In this document: positions 1-9,180 of the stretch, one piece after another
Layout: every line of letters begins with the position of its first letter
Numbering within the stretch: position 1 is the stretch's first letter
Source of the DNA: Bremia lactucae
Taxonomy: Eukaryota; Oomycota; Peronosporomycetes; Peronosporales; Peronosporaceae
Length of the DNA stretch: 15,916 bases
Direction: 5' to 3'
Assembly: GCF_004359215.1 (NCBI RefSeq)
Contig: NC_090620.1
Coordinates: 1,509,928 to 1,525,843, forward strand
The notes under the pieces: model-generated
What the model saw: only the letters and a program-made list of their open reading frames with translations
The model's database searches: none
What the model was told of the DNA's origin: nothing
Program-made: the position numbers and the translations under genes

Positions 1-608
1 ATGGAGTGGGTACTATCGTTCAGCACATCCATAAACGACGCTTTTCCCTCATGGGATTCGCTGAAACAGCAAATGACCCGCATGTTTGCACCGCCTGATC
101 AGGCTTATGCTTGCGAGTATAGCTCCTAGCGACTCGACAGGGTAAACGAACTCTAGGGGACATTGCATCTATGCATCAAGACCCGGTGCAAGAAGCAACT
201 GTCGTAACAATCTTTATGGGGGGTCTGAATGAGGGCGTTGCCCGGACAGAATTATTTCGATCTCATCCTGCTACTTTCGAAGAGGCAGTTGCCATAGCGC
301 TCCGCGCTGAGTTCAACTTTAAGTCTGCTCGCGTTAGACACGCCGTTAACCGAACAAGATCTTCGAGCACATAGGTTTCGTCTGTAATAGTGGAACCCAT
401 AGATCTAAGCCTCGTTGAGGAAGGAGATGAGGCCCTTCAAGCTGTGGAACAGCATAAGACCATCCGTGGATGTTATATGTGCGAAATCACGAAACATTTA
501 CGCCCTGCCTGCCCTCTTCGAAATTCGCGTAAAGGTCGAAAGAGCTCCAACTCCGACCTATACCAGAGATCTGGAACGGTGCGGTTCAACAGAGCCTCTA
601 GGAGGTGA
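1..608 (+). pseudogene. gag: Gag relic of copy A with CCHC zinc knuckle
   Basis: Gag is the structural protein that packages element RNA into virus-like particles. The window opens inside it, in frame 1. A reading with W...F...PPDQAY, typical of the end of the Ty3-type capsid retro-gag domain, stops at 127-129. The protein continues in frame 3 from about 126 (LATRQGKRTLGDIASMHQD), passes a stop at 372-374, and ends at 606-608. A perfect CX2CX4HX4C zinc knuckle lies at 471-512 (C-Y-M-C, then H, then C). It is followed by a basic stretch (RNSRKGRK), as expected for nucleic-acid binding. One frameshift and one stop make it non-functional. The N-terminus lies off the window, so the start is unknown. 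Confidence 0.85.
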
Positions 609-674
609 GAATAAACAGAATCTAGCCCCAACTTGCTCGGTGCTCGATGGCAAAGGCGATAGTGAAAGCCTGGC

Positions 675-1031
675 TTGCTAGTCGCTCAAGCAACTGTAAA
701 GGGCTTTGATAAGCCGTGGTCAATTTTAATTGACTCAGGAGCGTCTTGCAATTATGCTCGACGCTTTTCCCTTGAAGGAAGTCAACAATACGTTGAGGCG
801 CTTAAAGCGCATGAAGGTGATACAATCACGGTTCGCTTAGCGACTGGGACTCGTGTCACTGCTCCCAAAGTTCCATTGAACCTAGGTATGAAGTTTCTGG
901 ACTTTGACAGTATGGAACGCTCTCTCGTCCTTGATTGGATTCGAGATATGATCTCATCCTTGGTATAGCCTGGTTAGAACACCATGAGCCATGGATCGAT
1001 TGGAGGTCTAAAAACTTAGGCTACGTGCAAT
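675..1031 (+). pseudogene. Retropepsin-like aspartic protease of copy A
   Basis: The protease would cut the Gag-Pol polyprotein. The active-site triad is seen as IDSGAS at about 729-746, inside the stretch ILIDSGASCNYAR. The reading frame runs to a stop at 966-968. The family's C-terminal block (a D-x-I-L-G-x-x-W-L motif followed by H.P.IDW) is readable in another frame from about 944 to 1020, which shows a frameshift near 945. There is no clear start codon. In these elements the protease is normally released from a longer polyprotein, so none is expected. The frame is the same as that of the gag relic, consistent with an ancestral gag-pol fusion. Confidence 0.82.
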
Positions 1032-1740
1032 GTTCCTAGCAAAGTTTTGGAGAGTCATGAACCCACCTTTGCTAGGCAACAAAAGCTCTATTGGCGCGGA
1101 TCGTTGAATGCGTCTGTCAGTGTTTTAGGCATTGGAATGTCTGAGTTAATAAACTCCAATGTTAATTCTGAGCCCGACTCAGCAGAAAGAAGTGGAACAG
1201 CACGTACTTCGTCGAGTGACACTCGTTGTAATACCGATTCACTAAATGTTGGAAGCGTTGTTGGGCTAAGGCCGAATCATCAATGGTGCAATATCCCTGA
1301 GATACGTGGAGTAGCACGTCTAAGTCGAGTATGTTTGGCCGAGGTGGCATCATACTAAGTGCCAGTAGCGACACTGTTGGCGGTTCGCCAGGACCTCAAG
1401 GTGCAATATCCCTGAGATACGTTTAGTGGCACGTCTAAGTCCACCGAGTGTGGTTGGCCGAGGCGGCATCACACTGAGTGTCAATAGTGACACTATTGGT
1501 GGTTCGCCAGGGCATTTTGGGTCAAATCCTTCTAATGCACGTTAGGCGACACGTAAATGCTCGCTGGATAAGAAAGTTGAGTTATCTAACTCCTTGTCGG
1601 ATGTCAAATAAGACACCATGTCTTCTATAGAACCAATTTTAGGCTAAAATCCGGAGACGTGAATGTCCCGGCCTCTAAGAGGCGTATTGTCTCAACTCCA
1701 AGCCAGGATGGACACGAAGCGTGTATACCCTTGCAAAGTG
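1032..1740 (+). other. Protease-RT spacer of copy A
   Basis: About 700 bases lie between the protease end block and the first recognisable pol text upstream of RT. No domain is recognised. The region holds the 115-base tandem repeat annotated separately. A 103-codon open stretch (1047-1358) has no family features. Such linkers vary in length and sequence between Ty3/gypsy elements, so a diverged hydrophilic linker is the simplest reading. Confidence 0.55.
1285..1567. repeat. 115-base tandem repeat, two copies plus a degenerate third
   Basis: Copy 1 is 1285-1399, copy 2 is 1400-1517, and a degenerate third begins at about 1518 and fades by 1567. Both full copies start GGTGCAATATCCCTGAGATACG (split here as GGTGCAATATC and CCTGAGATACG) and end GGTTCGCCAGG. 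Each contains a stem near its 3' part. In copy 2 the stem is AGTGTCA paired with TGACACT, overlapping GTCAATAG with CTATTGGT. In copy 1 the second stem is GCCAGTAG with CTGTTGGC. The period is not a multiple of three, so the duplication shifts frame and probably arose after coding function was lost or in a tolerant linker. Confidence 0.85.
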
Positions 1741-2860
1741 ATACGAGTGAGCAATTACATACCCTTGTAAATGGTGTAACCGGTAAAATTGTGGGGGAAG
1801 TTAGCCTTGCGGCAATCCCTTCGTTACATGCTCTTTAAAGCTAGACGAAATGTCTGTTGATAAGTGCGGCCGAGCCTTAAAGGCTGGCGACTTATCTGAA
1901 ATGGTGGTCATTCGACCAACAATTGAGTTGTACTCCTCGTCACTTCTAGACGAAGCTGTCCTGGATGACACAAAAACTGCATTTAGTGCGCGAAATGGGT
2001 CATTGATCCTTCAAGATCCTACGGATCCCTATATTCCTTGATTAAGGAATTCCAAAATGTGGTGTTTTACCTCTAGATAGAGGTGTTCGTCAAACAATTG
2101 ACTTGGTTCCGGAAACAAAGTACTGTGTCACGAGACAATGCTCTTTACCAAAGATAAAGTGTGACGTCATTGACGATTTCTTACGTGCTAAGCACGAGGC
2201 GGGAATGGTACGAGAGAGCAAATCTCCTCATTCGACACCGACATTTTTTGTCAAAAAGCCAATTGGAAATGGCGCATTGTACATGCTCATAATAATCTTA
2301 ATGCTGTCACTATACCAGCACAAACCCCCATTCCTAGAAAGGATATTCTTCAGAGCAATATGATGGGATGTACAATGTACAGTGCAGTGGACTTAGTCGA
2401 TGGTTACTACCAATTGCTCATGCGAGCTAGCGACAACCCGCTTACAGAGGTAAGCACCCAAGCGGCATGTTATGGGAGTGGCTGATTATGCCACAAGGGC
2501 TTTCCAACGCCCCGGCAACATTTAATCGTCTAGTGAGGCAACTTTTCCGCCCTCATCGAGGTTATGCATAGACTTATTTCGATGACATTTTTGTCCATAG
2601 TCGTGCGGAGCAGGATCGGTCGGATACGGAAAACCTTTTAGACCATTTGCGAGCAGTGCTCGAGTGCGAGCGCACAAACAAATTGTATGTTAGTGCATCT
2701 AAATGTATTTTTGGCGCAGACGAAATTACTTTTTTAGGATGCTTCGTTGGAAAGCGAGGCCTTAGAGCGGATCCCGCTAAGGTAAAAGCCATAGCAGATT
2801 GGCCGGTTCCTAGAAACCAGAAGGATTTGCGTAAGAGGTTGGGTCTCGCCAATTATTAGC
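1741..2860 (+). pseudogene. pol: Pol linker and reverse transcriptase of copy A
   Basis: The pre-RT linker is readable at 1850-2041, with AGDLSEMVVIRPT then DPTDPY. RT proper starts at about 2070 with PLDRGVRQTIDLVPETKYCV. It continues through SKSPHSTPTFFVKK (fingers), then VDGYYQL, MPQGLSNAPATFNR (2490-2525) and the catalytic box YFDDIFVHSR at 2575-2604 with both aspartates intact. The thumb and connection end with FLGCFVGKRGLRADPAKVKAI, DLRKRLGL and a stop at 2857-2859. RT copies element RNA into cDNA in the virus-like particle. Frameshifts near 2270 and 2400-2570 and a stop just before the YFDD box break it. The length matches the family apart from small indels. Confidence 0.92.
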
Positions 2861-3481
2861 ACAAATCTTGCAAAAATTACGCTGATATGGCTAGGCCATT
2901 ATCTAATCTCTTAAAAAGGATACAGAATGGTGCTGGACCAGCACCGAAAATAATGCTTTTCGAGCAGTAAGGATAGTCTTATCCATGCCCCAATTCTGGC
3001 ACTGCCAAGCCCAAATTGACCTTTCAGTGTCTACCATTGGTAGTGCTCGGATACTATAGATGTTGATGGGCATGAACGTGTTATTGCGTTCGAGTCTAGA
3101 CAGTTTAAAGCTGCGGAAAAGAACCACTCAGTTCATGACAAAGAGTTACTTGCTATGAAGTATGCTCTCGTCAAATTCAGAGTTCATTTGCTCGGCTCTA
3201 AGCCGTTTGTGATTTATACAGATCACGCATCATTACGCACGGCGACTAAGGCGCCCCATCTCTCACAGAGATTGGCTCGATGGTTATCCTTTTTTGCGGA
3301 ATATAACTTCGAGGTGAAGTATGATTCTGGCAAGCAAAACGCTTTGGCCGATGCGTTATCACGCAGGCCGGATTATGAGCTTTCCCATTTAACGGCTATC
3401 TCGTCACCTATTCCTGAATTAATCCGTTCGGCTTACGCCAAGGATGAACAGTCTGCAGCTCTCTGCTACGAGCTCTACTGA
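2860..3481 (+). pseudogene. pol: RNase H domain of copy A
   Basis: RNase H degrades the RNA strand during reverse transcription. The first part (2900-3150) is scrambled by frameshifts, and the CDAS catalytic block is not readable in one frame. From 3155 an open frame carries MKYALVKFRVHLLGSKPF, then the catalytic YTDHASLRT (about 3217-3243), then LARWLSFFAEYNFEV and the last catalytic Asp block ADALSRRPDYE (about 3346-3378). This is the usual Ty3/gypsy RNase H and tether text. The frame stops at 3479-3481, where integrase would normally continue without a break. Confidence 0.9.
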
Positions 3482-4737
3482 ATCCTGATTCAGGTATTAA
3501 ATTGCCGGCACGTTTGCGCGCAAGGTTATATCGATTTTCTATCGATAACAACTTGTTGCTTTATTGCACAGACATCGCGGACCATCCGCGTGTCGTTGTT
3601 CCTCATGATGAGGATTTGAAGTACCGAATCCTCTATGAGGCTTATGATACTGTCCTTGGTGGTCATCTCGGTAGAGAAAAGACCTACGGCTCTGTAAGCC
3701 AGATTTGTTGGTGGCCCAAACTTTGTAAATGGGTTAGCACGTAAGTTTGCACATGCGAACCTTGCCAACGGGTTAAACCCTTGGCGCATGCTGCTGCGCC
3801 ACTGGCAAGTCTTCCCGTTCCCATAGGTTGTTGGGACTCCATTAGTATGGATTTTCTTTTTGGGCTACCGAAAGATTCGGCCAGTAACTCTGGCATAGTG
3901 TCTTTGTTTACCGATTGAGCAAAATGGCTCACTTAGCGGCCGTGCCGGATTCCATTGAGGCGAGAGTACAGCTAAGCTGTTTATCGATCGCGTGCATCGA
4001 CAACATGGTTCGCTAATGGCAATTGTCTCTGATCGGGACCCCCGTTTCACGGGTAAATTCTAGAAATCCATTTTCCAAGTGCTTGGCACCAGATTGGATA
4101 TGTCCACTGCGGACCATCCACAGACCGATGGTCAAACTGAACGCGTCAATCGCGTTATTGAAGACGTTTTACGCAGCGTGTGTGCTCAGACACCAAAGCG
4201 CTGGAGCTCAATGCTCCCAGTGGTGGAGTTTGCGTTCAATAATGCTGTTCATGTCTCTACAGGCTATACTCCGTTCTATGTAAACGGTCTTACCCACGCG
4301 TTCCATTTACTATACCACTGCGTGGTTCAGGGCTTGGTGGGGAGAATTAGCCGATAGGCTTGCTGATATCAGCCCTGTTACCGTTCGGAAACAAGATAGC
4401 GAGTTTCTCGCGACGCGATTTTAGTGTCGTAAGACATGTAAGGGATATGATGGCTGATAGCCAAGACAAACAAAAAGGACAAGCAGATGCCAATGGCAGA
4501 AGCTGAATTAATTCTTAAATGTTCGGAGACCGAGTTTTACTAAACGCTAAAAACCTACCTACCAATTTGGTTTCCTCGGTCCTCAAAACCAAATTGCGCC
4601 CGCGCTTTATTGGACCATTTACGGTCGTGGCCAAGAAGGGTCTAGCTTATACGCTAAACCTTCCCAGCTGCGTACACACCCAATGTTTTACGTTGGCTTG
4701 CTTAAGCCATATGGGGACCCTTCCCACGTGGACTTGA
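3482..4737 (+). pseudogene. pol: Integrase of copy A, with GPY/F module
   Basis: The N-terminal zinc module is seen as GGHLGREKTYG (about 3658-3690) followed by CEPCQRVKP (3752-3780, frame-shifted), giving the H...H...CXXC pattern with the first His changed to Tyr (YEAYD). The catalytic core is readable in pieces: SMDFLFGLPKD (first Asp, about 3850), SDRDPRFTGKF then a stop (second Asp, about 4030), and DHPQTDGQTERVN (Glu, about 4112-4150). EFAFNNAVHVSTGYTPFYVNG follows. The GPY/F module is RPRFIGPFTVVAKKGLAYTLNLP at 4589-4666 (split here as RPRFIGPFTVV and AKKGLAYTLNLP). Integrase inserts the cDNA into chromosomes. At least four frameshifts and several stops inactivate it. Confidence 0.9.
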
Positions 4738-5182
4738 AGGCGCTTGTGCCGAGACAGGTGGTCGTGCCGCAGATTGTTACATCCGCACCAGGATATCCAA
4801 CTGGCCCTCTAAACGAGGCTGCTGACGCTCCAGCGTCAAAGACGGTCCCGAACTGCCTCAAAAGAGCTCTCAACCCGAGCAAGGACCTACAAAGAAGTTG
4901 CACCTCGTGCCTTAGAGCATCAAATGCTTCCGCCGAAATTTCGGCCCTTTCCGCGCTGCTTGATGCACGGGGAAACCTTCAGTTTCATGATGATAAGCTT
5001 TTTAAAGCGACGTCGTCGTGAGGGTCAATACCAGTATCTAATGAAGTGGCTTGGGTACCCCTTTTCAGAAAACTCTTGGGAGTTCGAGGTACCTCTTCAG
5101 CAAGATTACCCGTACGCCGTTGACCGTTTTTGAGCTCCAAGCTCAGGGTCCACTCACGTCAAACGACGCTTCCCACCTCTAG
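4738..5182 (+). pseudogene. pol: C-terminal linker and chromodomain of copy A
   Basis: A Pro/Ala-rich linker (to about 4960) is followed by FKRRRREGQYQYLMKWLGYP and ENSWEFEVPL (5000-5100), which is the three-strand and helix pattern of a chromodomain. The aromatic and W-x-G-Y-P landmarks are present (W-L-G-Y-P here). One frameshift lies near 5000 and another at 5130. After the second, the frame continues FELQAQGPL and ends at the stop 5180-5182, which I take as the true end of pol. In chromoviruses this domain directs integration to chromatin with particular histone marks. Confidence 0.85.
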
Positions 5183-5200
5183 GCGCGGGATTAGGTAGAT

Positions 5201-6016
5201 CTATAGCCTCAGTGAGGCTTCGATCCATGGTTGTAGGTCAACCAAAGCCCTGAAATTTCGGCTAGGCCTTTCTTCGTTTTGTGGCATAAATGCCGAACGT
5301 AACTGGCCTTCGGCCTTAAGCTTAGCGAAATCGAAGCGAAGCCTCCGTTCCAAACGAACATCAGCCCTATCCGCAGACTCTCGGATATTCCGAATATTAC
5401 GAAGGCGGCGGGCCCGGTGGACCCAATTCTCAAATGAGACTTCGTTTTCACTCCTTGTTTCGTTTGGAAACAAAACGATTAGAATTTCTCTCATGGAGGT
5501 CACCGAAGCCCCACGGGATTGATCACGTAAACGCGTCAGATACTGACTTCGCGTCATTACCTTCGGCGTAAGGTTTGCTCATGAAGAGCGTCGCGAGCAG
5601 CAATCTCCTCCGGCGTCCTCGCCGGGTCACCGGAGATCCAGATGCCCAAGCTATGACCCGCTATCTCTTTGAGACGCTCGTCCGCACAAGCGGAGTGAAT
5701 CTATATTTACTATGAGCTTTAGCTTTCGCTATCTCGGCAGCTCGAAGACGAGCTCTTTCCTCTATGAGGATTATCTACTCTTGCTCTTCATCGAGCGGAT
5801 TTGTAATAATGTTGGACTCAGCGTCCCGTGTCTGCACAATGCAGTTAAGACATCAGCGGCACTACGTTCTAAGAACGGATTCGGGGCCCGCCGACGTTCA
5901 TCCGGAGGAGAAGGCGTGAGCGAACGCCGCTCTTTTTCCTCCTCCTCTGATTGAGTGACTTTCAAAGTCCACCATTCCCTCATCGCCGAGGAAGGTGCTA
6001 AGAGTCTGTGACTCAC
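5201..6016 (-). pseudogene. Unrecognised minus-strand coding relic, charged and helical
   Basis: Three minus-strand open stretches follow one another with frameshifts. 6016 to 5771 has an acidic run and a Ser/Pro/Arg-rich region (EEEEKERRSLTPSPPDERRR). About 5770-5560 reads EERARLRAAEIAKAKAH and then DPARTPEEIAARDALHEQT. 5557 to 5201 encodes 118 residues with ENWVHRARRLRNIRNIRESA and RADVRLERRLRFDFAKLKAE. The composition (Arg, Glu, Ala, Leu with few Cys) looks like a helical, nucleic-acid-binding or coiled-coil protein. I recognise no family. It starts 19 bases beyond the end of copy A's pol and points toward it. It could be an antisense gene of A's 3' region or a Gag-like piece of another element inserted in reverse. 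The reading is uncertain because there is no second copy to compare. Confidence 0.4.
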
Positions 6017-6189
6017 GCTTGATTGTCATGAGACAAAGGAAAGAAAAACACAACCGAACGATTAGCTGTTTAGGTTCCAACCTCAAAGAAGAAATGAAGC
6101 GAATGTTGTCACCCGGTGTCAACAGTCTGATTCGTAACCGATAGTCGGTCAGCGGTAATTTTTGCAGAGAACGAACGGGTTTTAAGCAG
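6017..6189. other. Unassigned junction before copy B
   Basis: I see no domain on either strand. Short stems occur (for example GAGTC with GACTC at 6003-6015, TTGTC with GACAA at 6023-6036, AGGTT with AACCT at 6071-6082). They suggest the sequence already belongs to the hairpin-rich family of copy B. Confidence 0.4.
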
Positions 6190-7117
6190 CTTATCAATGG
6201 GCGAAAGTGTCCTCGATGTGAAGGCTCGGATTGAGATATATTCTACTCAACCTTGGGACAAGTCCTTCATACAAAGATTTGATTGAATTTAAAGATGGGT
6301 ATTCCCTGAAGCAGTTCCATGCGAGTTGCCTAAGGATAAAGGCACTCGACATGAGATCGAGCTCAAACCGGGCTCGAAGTACTGTATCATGAAGCAGTGG
6401 CCACTGCCTTTTGAGCATGTACTTGCGATCGATAAATTCTCTATCGATCGTTTAAAAGCGGGCCATGTAAGAAACTCAACCTCCCCGCATAGCTCTCCGA
6501 CCTTTTGTGTGCGAAAGGCCACAGGATGGTGGCGGATAGTGCACGCATTCATAAACTGAATGCTGCAACGGTACCGACTCAAACGCCGATACCTAGAAAA
6601 GATGTAATCATAGATGGTATGTCTAAGAGTACCACCTTTTCGTCTATGGATCGAATGAATGGATTTTATCAGATCCTTTTGCGTAAACGGGACATCCCGT
6701 ACACAGCAGTGAGCACTCCCAGTGGGACGCTCTGGAATGGCTAGTCATGCCTCAGGGGCTTAGTAACGCCCCTGCAACATCCAACAGATGTGTAACAAAT
6801 CTGTTGAAACCGGTGCGAGAATTCGCACCGAGTTATTGTGACGATGTATTCGTCCATAGCCGGGCCATGGACGGTAAGACGGACGTGGAAGTTCATAAAA
6901 CTCACGTTCGTCAGGTTCTTACACTTATGCGAAAGCATAAGTTGTGCGCAAATCTCAAGAAGTGTATATTCGCTGCAACCGAAAACCCTTTTCTTGGGTG
7001 CATCGTCGGTAAATACGGCGTGCACCCTGATTCCGAAAAGATCAAGGCAATTACCGACTGGCAAGGTTCAGTCGATGTCAAGGGACATAGAAAGTTTCTT
7101 GGGCTAGATGCGTAAGT
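6190..7117 (+). pseudogene. pol: Reverse transcriptase of copy B
   Basis: The domain begins after a linker (PWDKSFIQRFD, then FPEAVPCELPKDKGTRHEIEL in shifted frames). It continues with KYCIMKQWPLP, SPHSSPTFCVRKATG and WRIVHAF, then a lost base near 6556. Next come MNGFYQILLRKRDIPYTAVS and MPQGLSNAPATSNR (6747-6788), and the catalytic box YCDDVFVHSRAMDG at 6834-6875, in which both Asp residues survive. LGCIVGKYGVHPDSEKIKAI and KFLGLDA close the domain, with a stop at 7113-7115. Stems sit on conserved motifs, for example CAGGGGC with GCCCCTG over the GLSNAP region (6753-6774) and CGTCCAT with ATGGACG over FVHSRAMD (6851-6873). Confidence 0.9.
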
Positions 7118-7700
7118 ACTCACGCAATTGCGCCGAGATGATAGTTCATCTCTCTCCTCCCTTGATACACAAGAAATAGTTGTGAAACGCTGATTGGCAG
7201 CGTTCCTTTGATGACATCAAGCAAAGATTGATGCAATCGCCCGTCTTTGTGATTGCAGGTCAAGACAGACCATTTTATGTGGTCTGTGACGCCAGCAATT
7301 TTGCAATTAGCTGTGCGTTATTTCAGTCCGATACAGACGGCGCGGAACGCGACGTCTGTTACCAATCGCGTTGTCTGTTACCAATCGCGTTGTCTGTTAC
7401 CAATCGCGTTGTCTGTTACCAATCCCGTCAGCTGTAACCCAGCTGAACGCAATTACCCAGTGCATGACAAGGAACGCCTTGCCATGAAATATGCACTGGC
7501 TAAGTTTAGGGTCTATCTCCTCGGAGATAGACCGTTAATCGCATAAAACGGACCATGCCTCATTACGCACGGCCGTAAAAAGCCCCCACCTCTCGCAAAG
7601 AATGGCGAGATGGCTATCCTTCTTCGCAGAGTATAACTTTTCCGTGGAATATAAACCAGGACGACTTTTTGTCGTCGCTTATGCGTCATCATACCGACCC
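7118..7700 (+). pseudogene. pol: RNase H of copy B
   Basis: After a frameshifted start, an open frame from 7228 reads SPVFVIAGQDRPFYVVCDAS, keeping the first catalytic Asp block (CDAS, about 7285-7299), and continues NFAISCALFQSDTDGAER. The 19-base repeat expansion then adds 57 bases and a stop follows (QL stop, 7435-7437). The second half is in other frames: DKERLAMKYALAKFRVYLLG (Glu block kept) and TDHASLRT (frameshifted, about 7550-7575). MARWLSFFAEYNFSVEYKPG (7602-7661) leads to a final block where the usual ADALSRRP has become AYASSYRP, losing the last catalytic Asp. An 11-base perfect stem with a 2-base loop (arm GGTCTATCTCC, 7510-7533) lies on the VYLLGDRP codons. Confidence 0.87.
7354..7428. 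repeat. 19-base tandem repeat, three copies plus a partial fourth
   Basis: The unit GTCTGTTACCAATCGCGTT is repeated at 7354-7372, 7373-7391 and 7392-7410, and an altered partial copy follows at 7411-7428. Copy C has a single version at the matching place (about 12845-12870), so the expansion is specific to B. Three extra units add 57 bases, which keeps the reading frame although a single unit would not. Confidence 0.92.
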
Positions 7701-7993
7701 GGTTTCGAGCCAGCTGCGCACTCCAACAGTAAAAATAATCCCACCGTTGCAACACTCACTACAAGTGCTCCGTCATCAACCTTATTTGATGACATAAAGA
7801 AAGCCAACTCAAAGGATAAAGACCTTCTGCGTTTAATGGATCATCTGATGAATCCATTAATAAATCTGTTAAAGATATACCGCTTTATATCGATCGTCAT
7901 CCGATCGATACATAACACGCAACGGCTTGTTGTATTACGCAGCCGTTGCCGGCGACACTCCACGTGTCGACGACCCAATTCACATTTATTTGC

Positions 7994-8038
7994 GCATCGT
8001 GTATGAGTGTCACGATGCATCAACAAGTGGGCATCGTG
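7994..8038. repeat. Two mutually exclusive stems sharing one arm
   Basis: GCATCGTG (7994-8001), CACGATGC (8011-8018) and GCATCGTG (8031-8038) are perfect 8-base arms. The central arm can pair with either side, with loops of 9 or 12 bases. In copy C only the right pair is present and it has a mismatch. Confidence 0.85.
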
Positions 8039-8700
8039 GACGTGAGAACAATTATTTCCCAGTATGTCGTGACTTTCACTGGCACCGCCAATATCAGTTC
8101 GTGCGCAAGTACATGCGTGCTTGCGAATTATATCATCAGGTGAGGCCTAGCCCTTCATCCCGTGCATCTCTCCAACCTCTATCACTTCCGGCAGAATGTT
8201 GGCAGTCCGTATCTATGGACTTCGTCTTCGGATTTCCGAAGCCGATCACAAAAACAATGGAATCCTTGTTTTTGTAGACAGATTCAGCAAGATGGTACAT
8301 CTTGTTGCAGTACCAGAGTCAACCACGGCTCCGGGCTGTGCCCCTGTCGTTATCGACACGGAATTCAAACTCCACAGTTTATCCCGTGAACTGGTCTCGG
8401 ATAGAGATCACGGTTTACGGCGAGTTTTGGCAATCCGTGTTCTGATCTCTCGGAACACGGCTGACTATGTCAACTTTTGATCATCCAGAGACAGATGGTC
8501 AGACGGAACGCGTAAATCGCGTCCTCGAAGAAATACTTCGAGATAACGTCCAATCGTATCCGATTGGAGCGATTTTTTACCGATGGTCGAATTCGCCATC
8601 AACAATTCGATGGATGCGTCTACAACGCAAACACCGTACTTCGTGAATGGCTTACGACATCCACGCATACCCAACGAATTAGAGGGATCCTCTAGTTTAA

Positions 8701-8710
8701 GGGGGGGGGG
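8701..8710. repeat. G10 homopolymer
   Basis: Ten consecutive G bases interrupt the integrase text just after the YFVNG block, where copies A and C have ordinary sequence. This may be real slippage or a sequencing weak spot. It probably contributes to the loss of frame here. Confidence 0.9.
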
Positions 8711-9180
8711 ACTCGCACGAGCAAAACCATTTCTGGCTCATGCTCATGACGCGTCGATATTACCAACGACGCGGATGATGTCGACGTCGAAGCAATCGAC
8801 ATCGAAAAAGTGAAAGATCTCAAGGCAGTGCGCACCAAGCGCACTGAAAAAGACAAAACAAATGAGTCAGCAGAGATATTTCTGCTGGCTCGAGAATCAG
8901 TAGTTCGTTTTGTACAGGATTCCATTTCTTACGCAGTGGACCAGCAGAAACGGAACGCAGACAAACATGGAAGAGCAAATGTTCTTTCATTAAATATTAA
9001 AGATCTAGTACTACTGTCGATGGTTAACTAACCTAAGCATGTAGTTACTTAGGTGGGTAGTAGTAAACTACCACCCAAGTTCATTGGGCCATTCTATATA
9101 CTGTATCGCAGAGGCAATGTGTACACAATAGAATTGCCACGAAGGATGCGAACGCATCCTACGTTTACGTTGGTCGGCTC

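Larger units (their letters stand above)
1..5182 (+). mobile_element. Ty3/gypsy chromovirus copy A, 5'-truncated by the window edge, degenerate
   Basis: The domains follow the order Gag, zinc knuckle, aspartic protease, reverse transcriptase, RNase H, zinc-binding integrase with GPY/F module, and chromodomain. This is the order of Ty3/gypsy chromoviruses. No LTR is visible at the 3' side, and the 5' side lies outside the window. The element is broken by a frameshift near 120-128, a stop at 372-374, frameshifts near 945, 2270 and 2400-2570, and many others in integrase. Its wording differs enough from copies B and C to place it in a separate subfamily. Inverted repeats are far sparser here than in B. 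Oomycete origin is inferred from recognition of the pol wording. Confidence 0.93.
7701..9180 (+). pseudogene. pol: Integrase of copy B, with GPY/F module
   Basis: The zinc module is eroded: GHRGRENNY and RACELYHQ, where the usual CXXC has lost its second Cys. The core keeps SMDFVFGFPK (first Asp, about 8214-8243). LVFVDRFSKMVHLVAVPEST and LSRELVSDRDHG (second Asp, about 8390-8410) follow, and then in another frame EFWQSVF. The Glu block is DHPETDGQTERVNRVLEEIL-like and shifted. EFAINNSMDASTTQTPYFVNG lies at 8587-8650. A linker (8810-9031) has VRFVQDSISYAVDQQKRNAD and LSLNIKDLVLLSMVN. The GPY/F module is LPPKFIGPFYILYRRGNVYT with TIELPRRMRTHP (9071-9160). Frameshifts occur throughout. Twelve or more perfect stems of at least 7 bases fall inside this domain. 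Confidence 0.88.

Noticed and set aside
7354..7428. CRISPR-like short repeats
   Set aside because: The units are directly adjacent with no spacers and lie inside an RNase H gene. The setting is a eukaryotic retrotransposon.
4079..8512. GACCAT/ATGGTC-type stem present in all three integrases as evidence for conserved RNA structure
   Set aside because: It lies on the conserved DHP(Q/E)TDGQT codons, so protein conservation alone can produce it. I did not count it as covariation.
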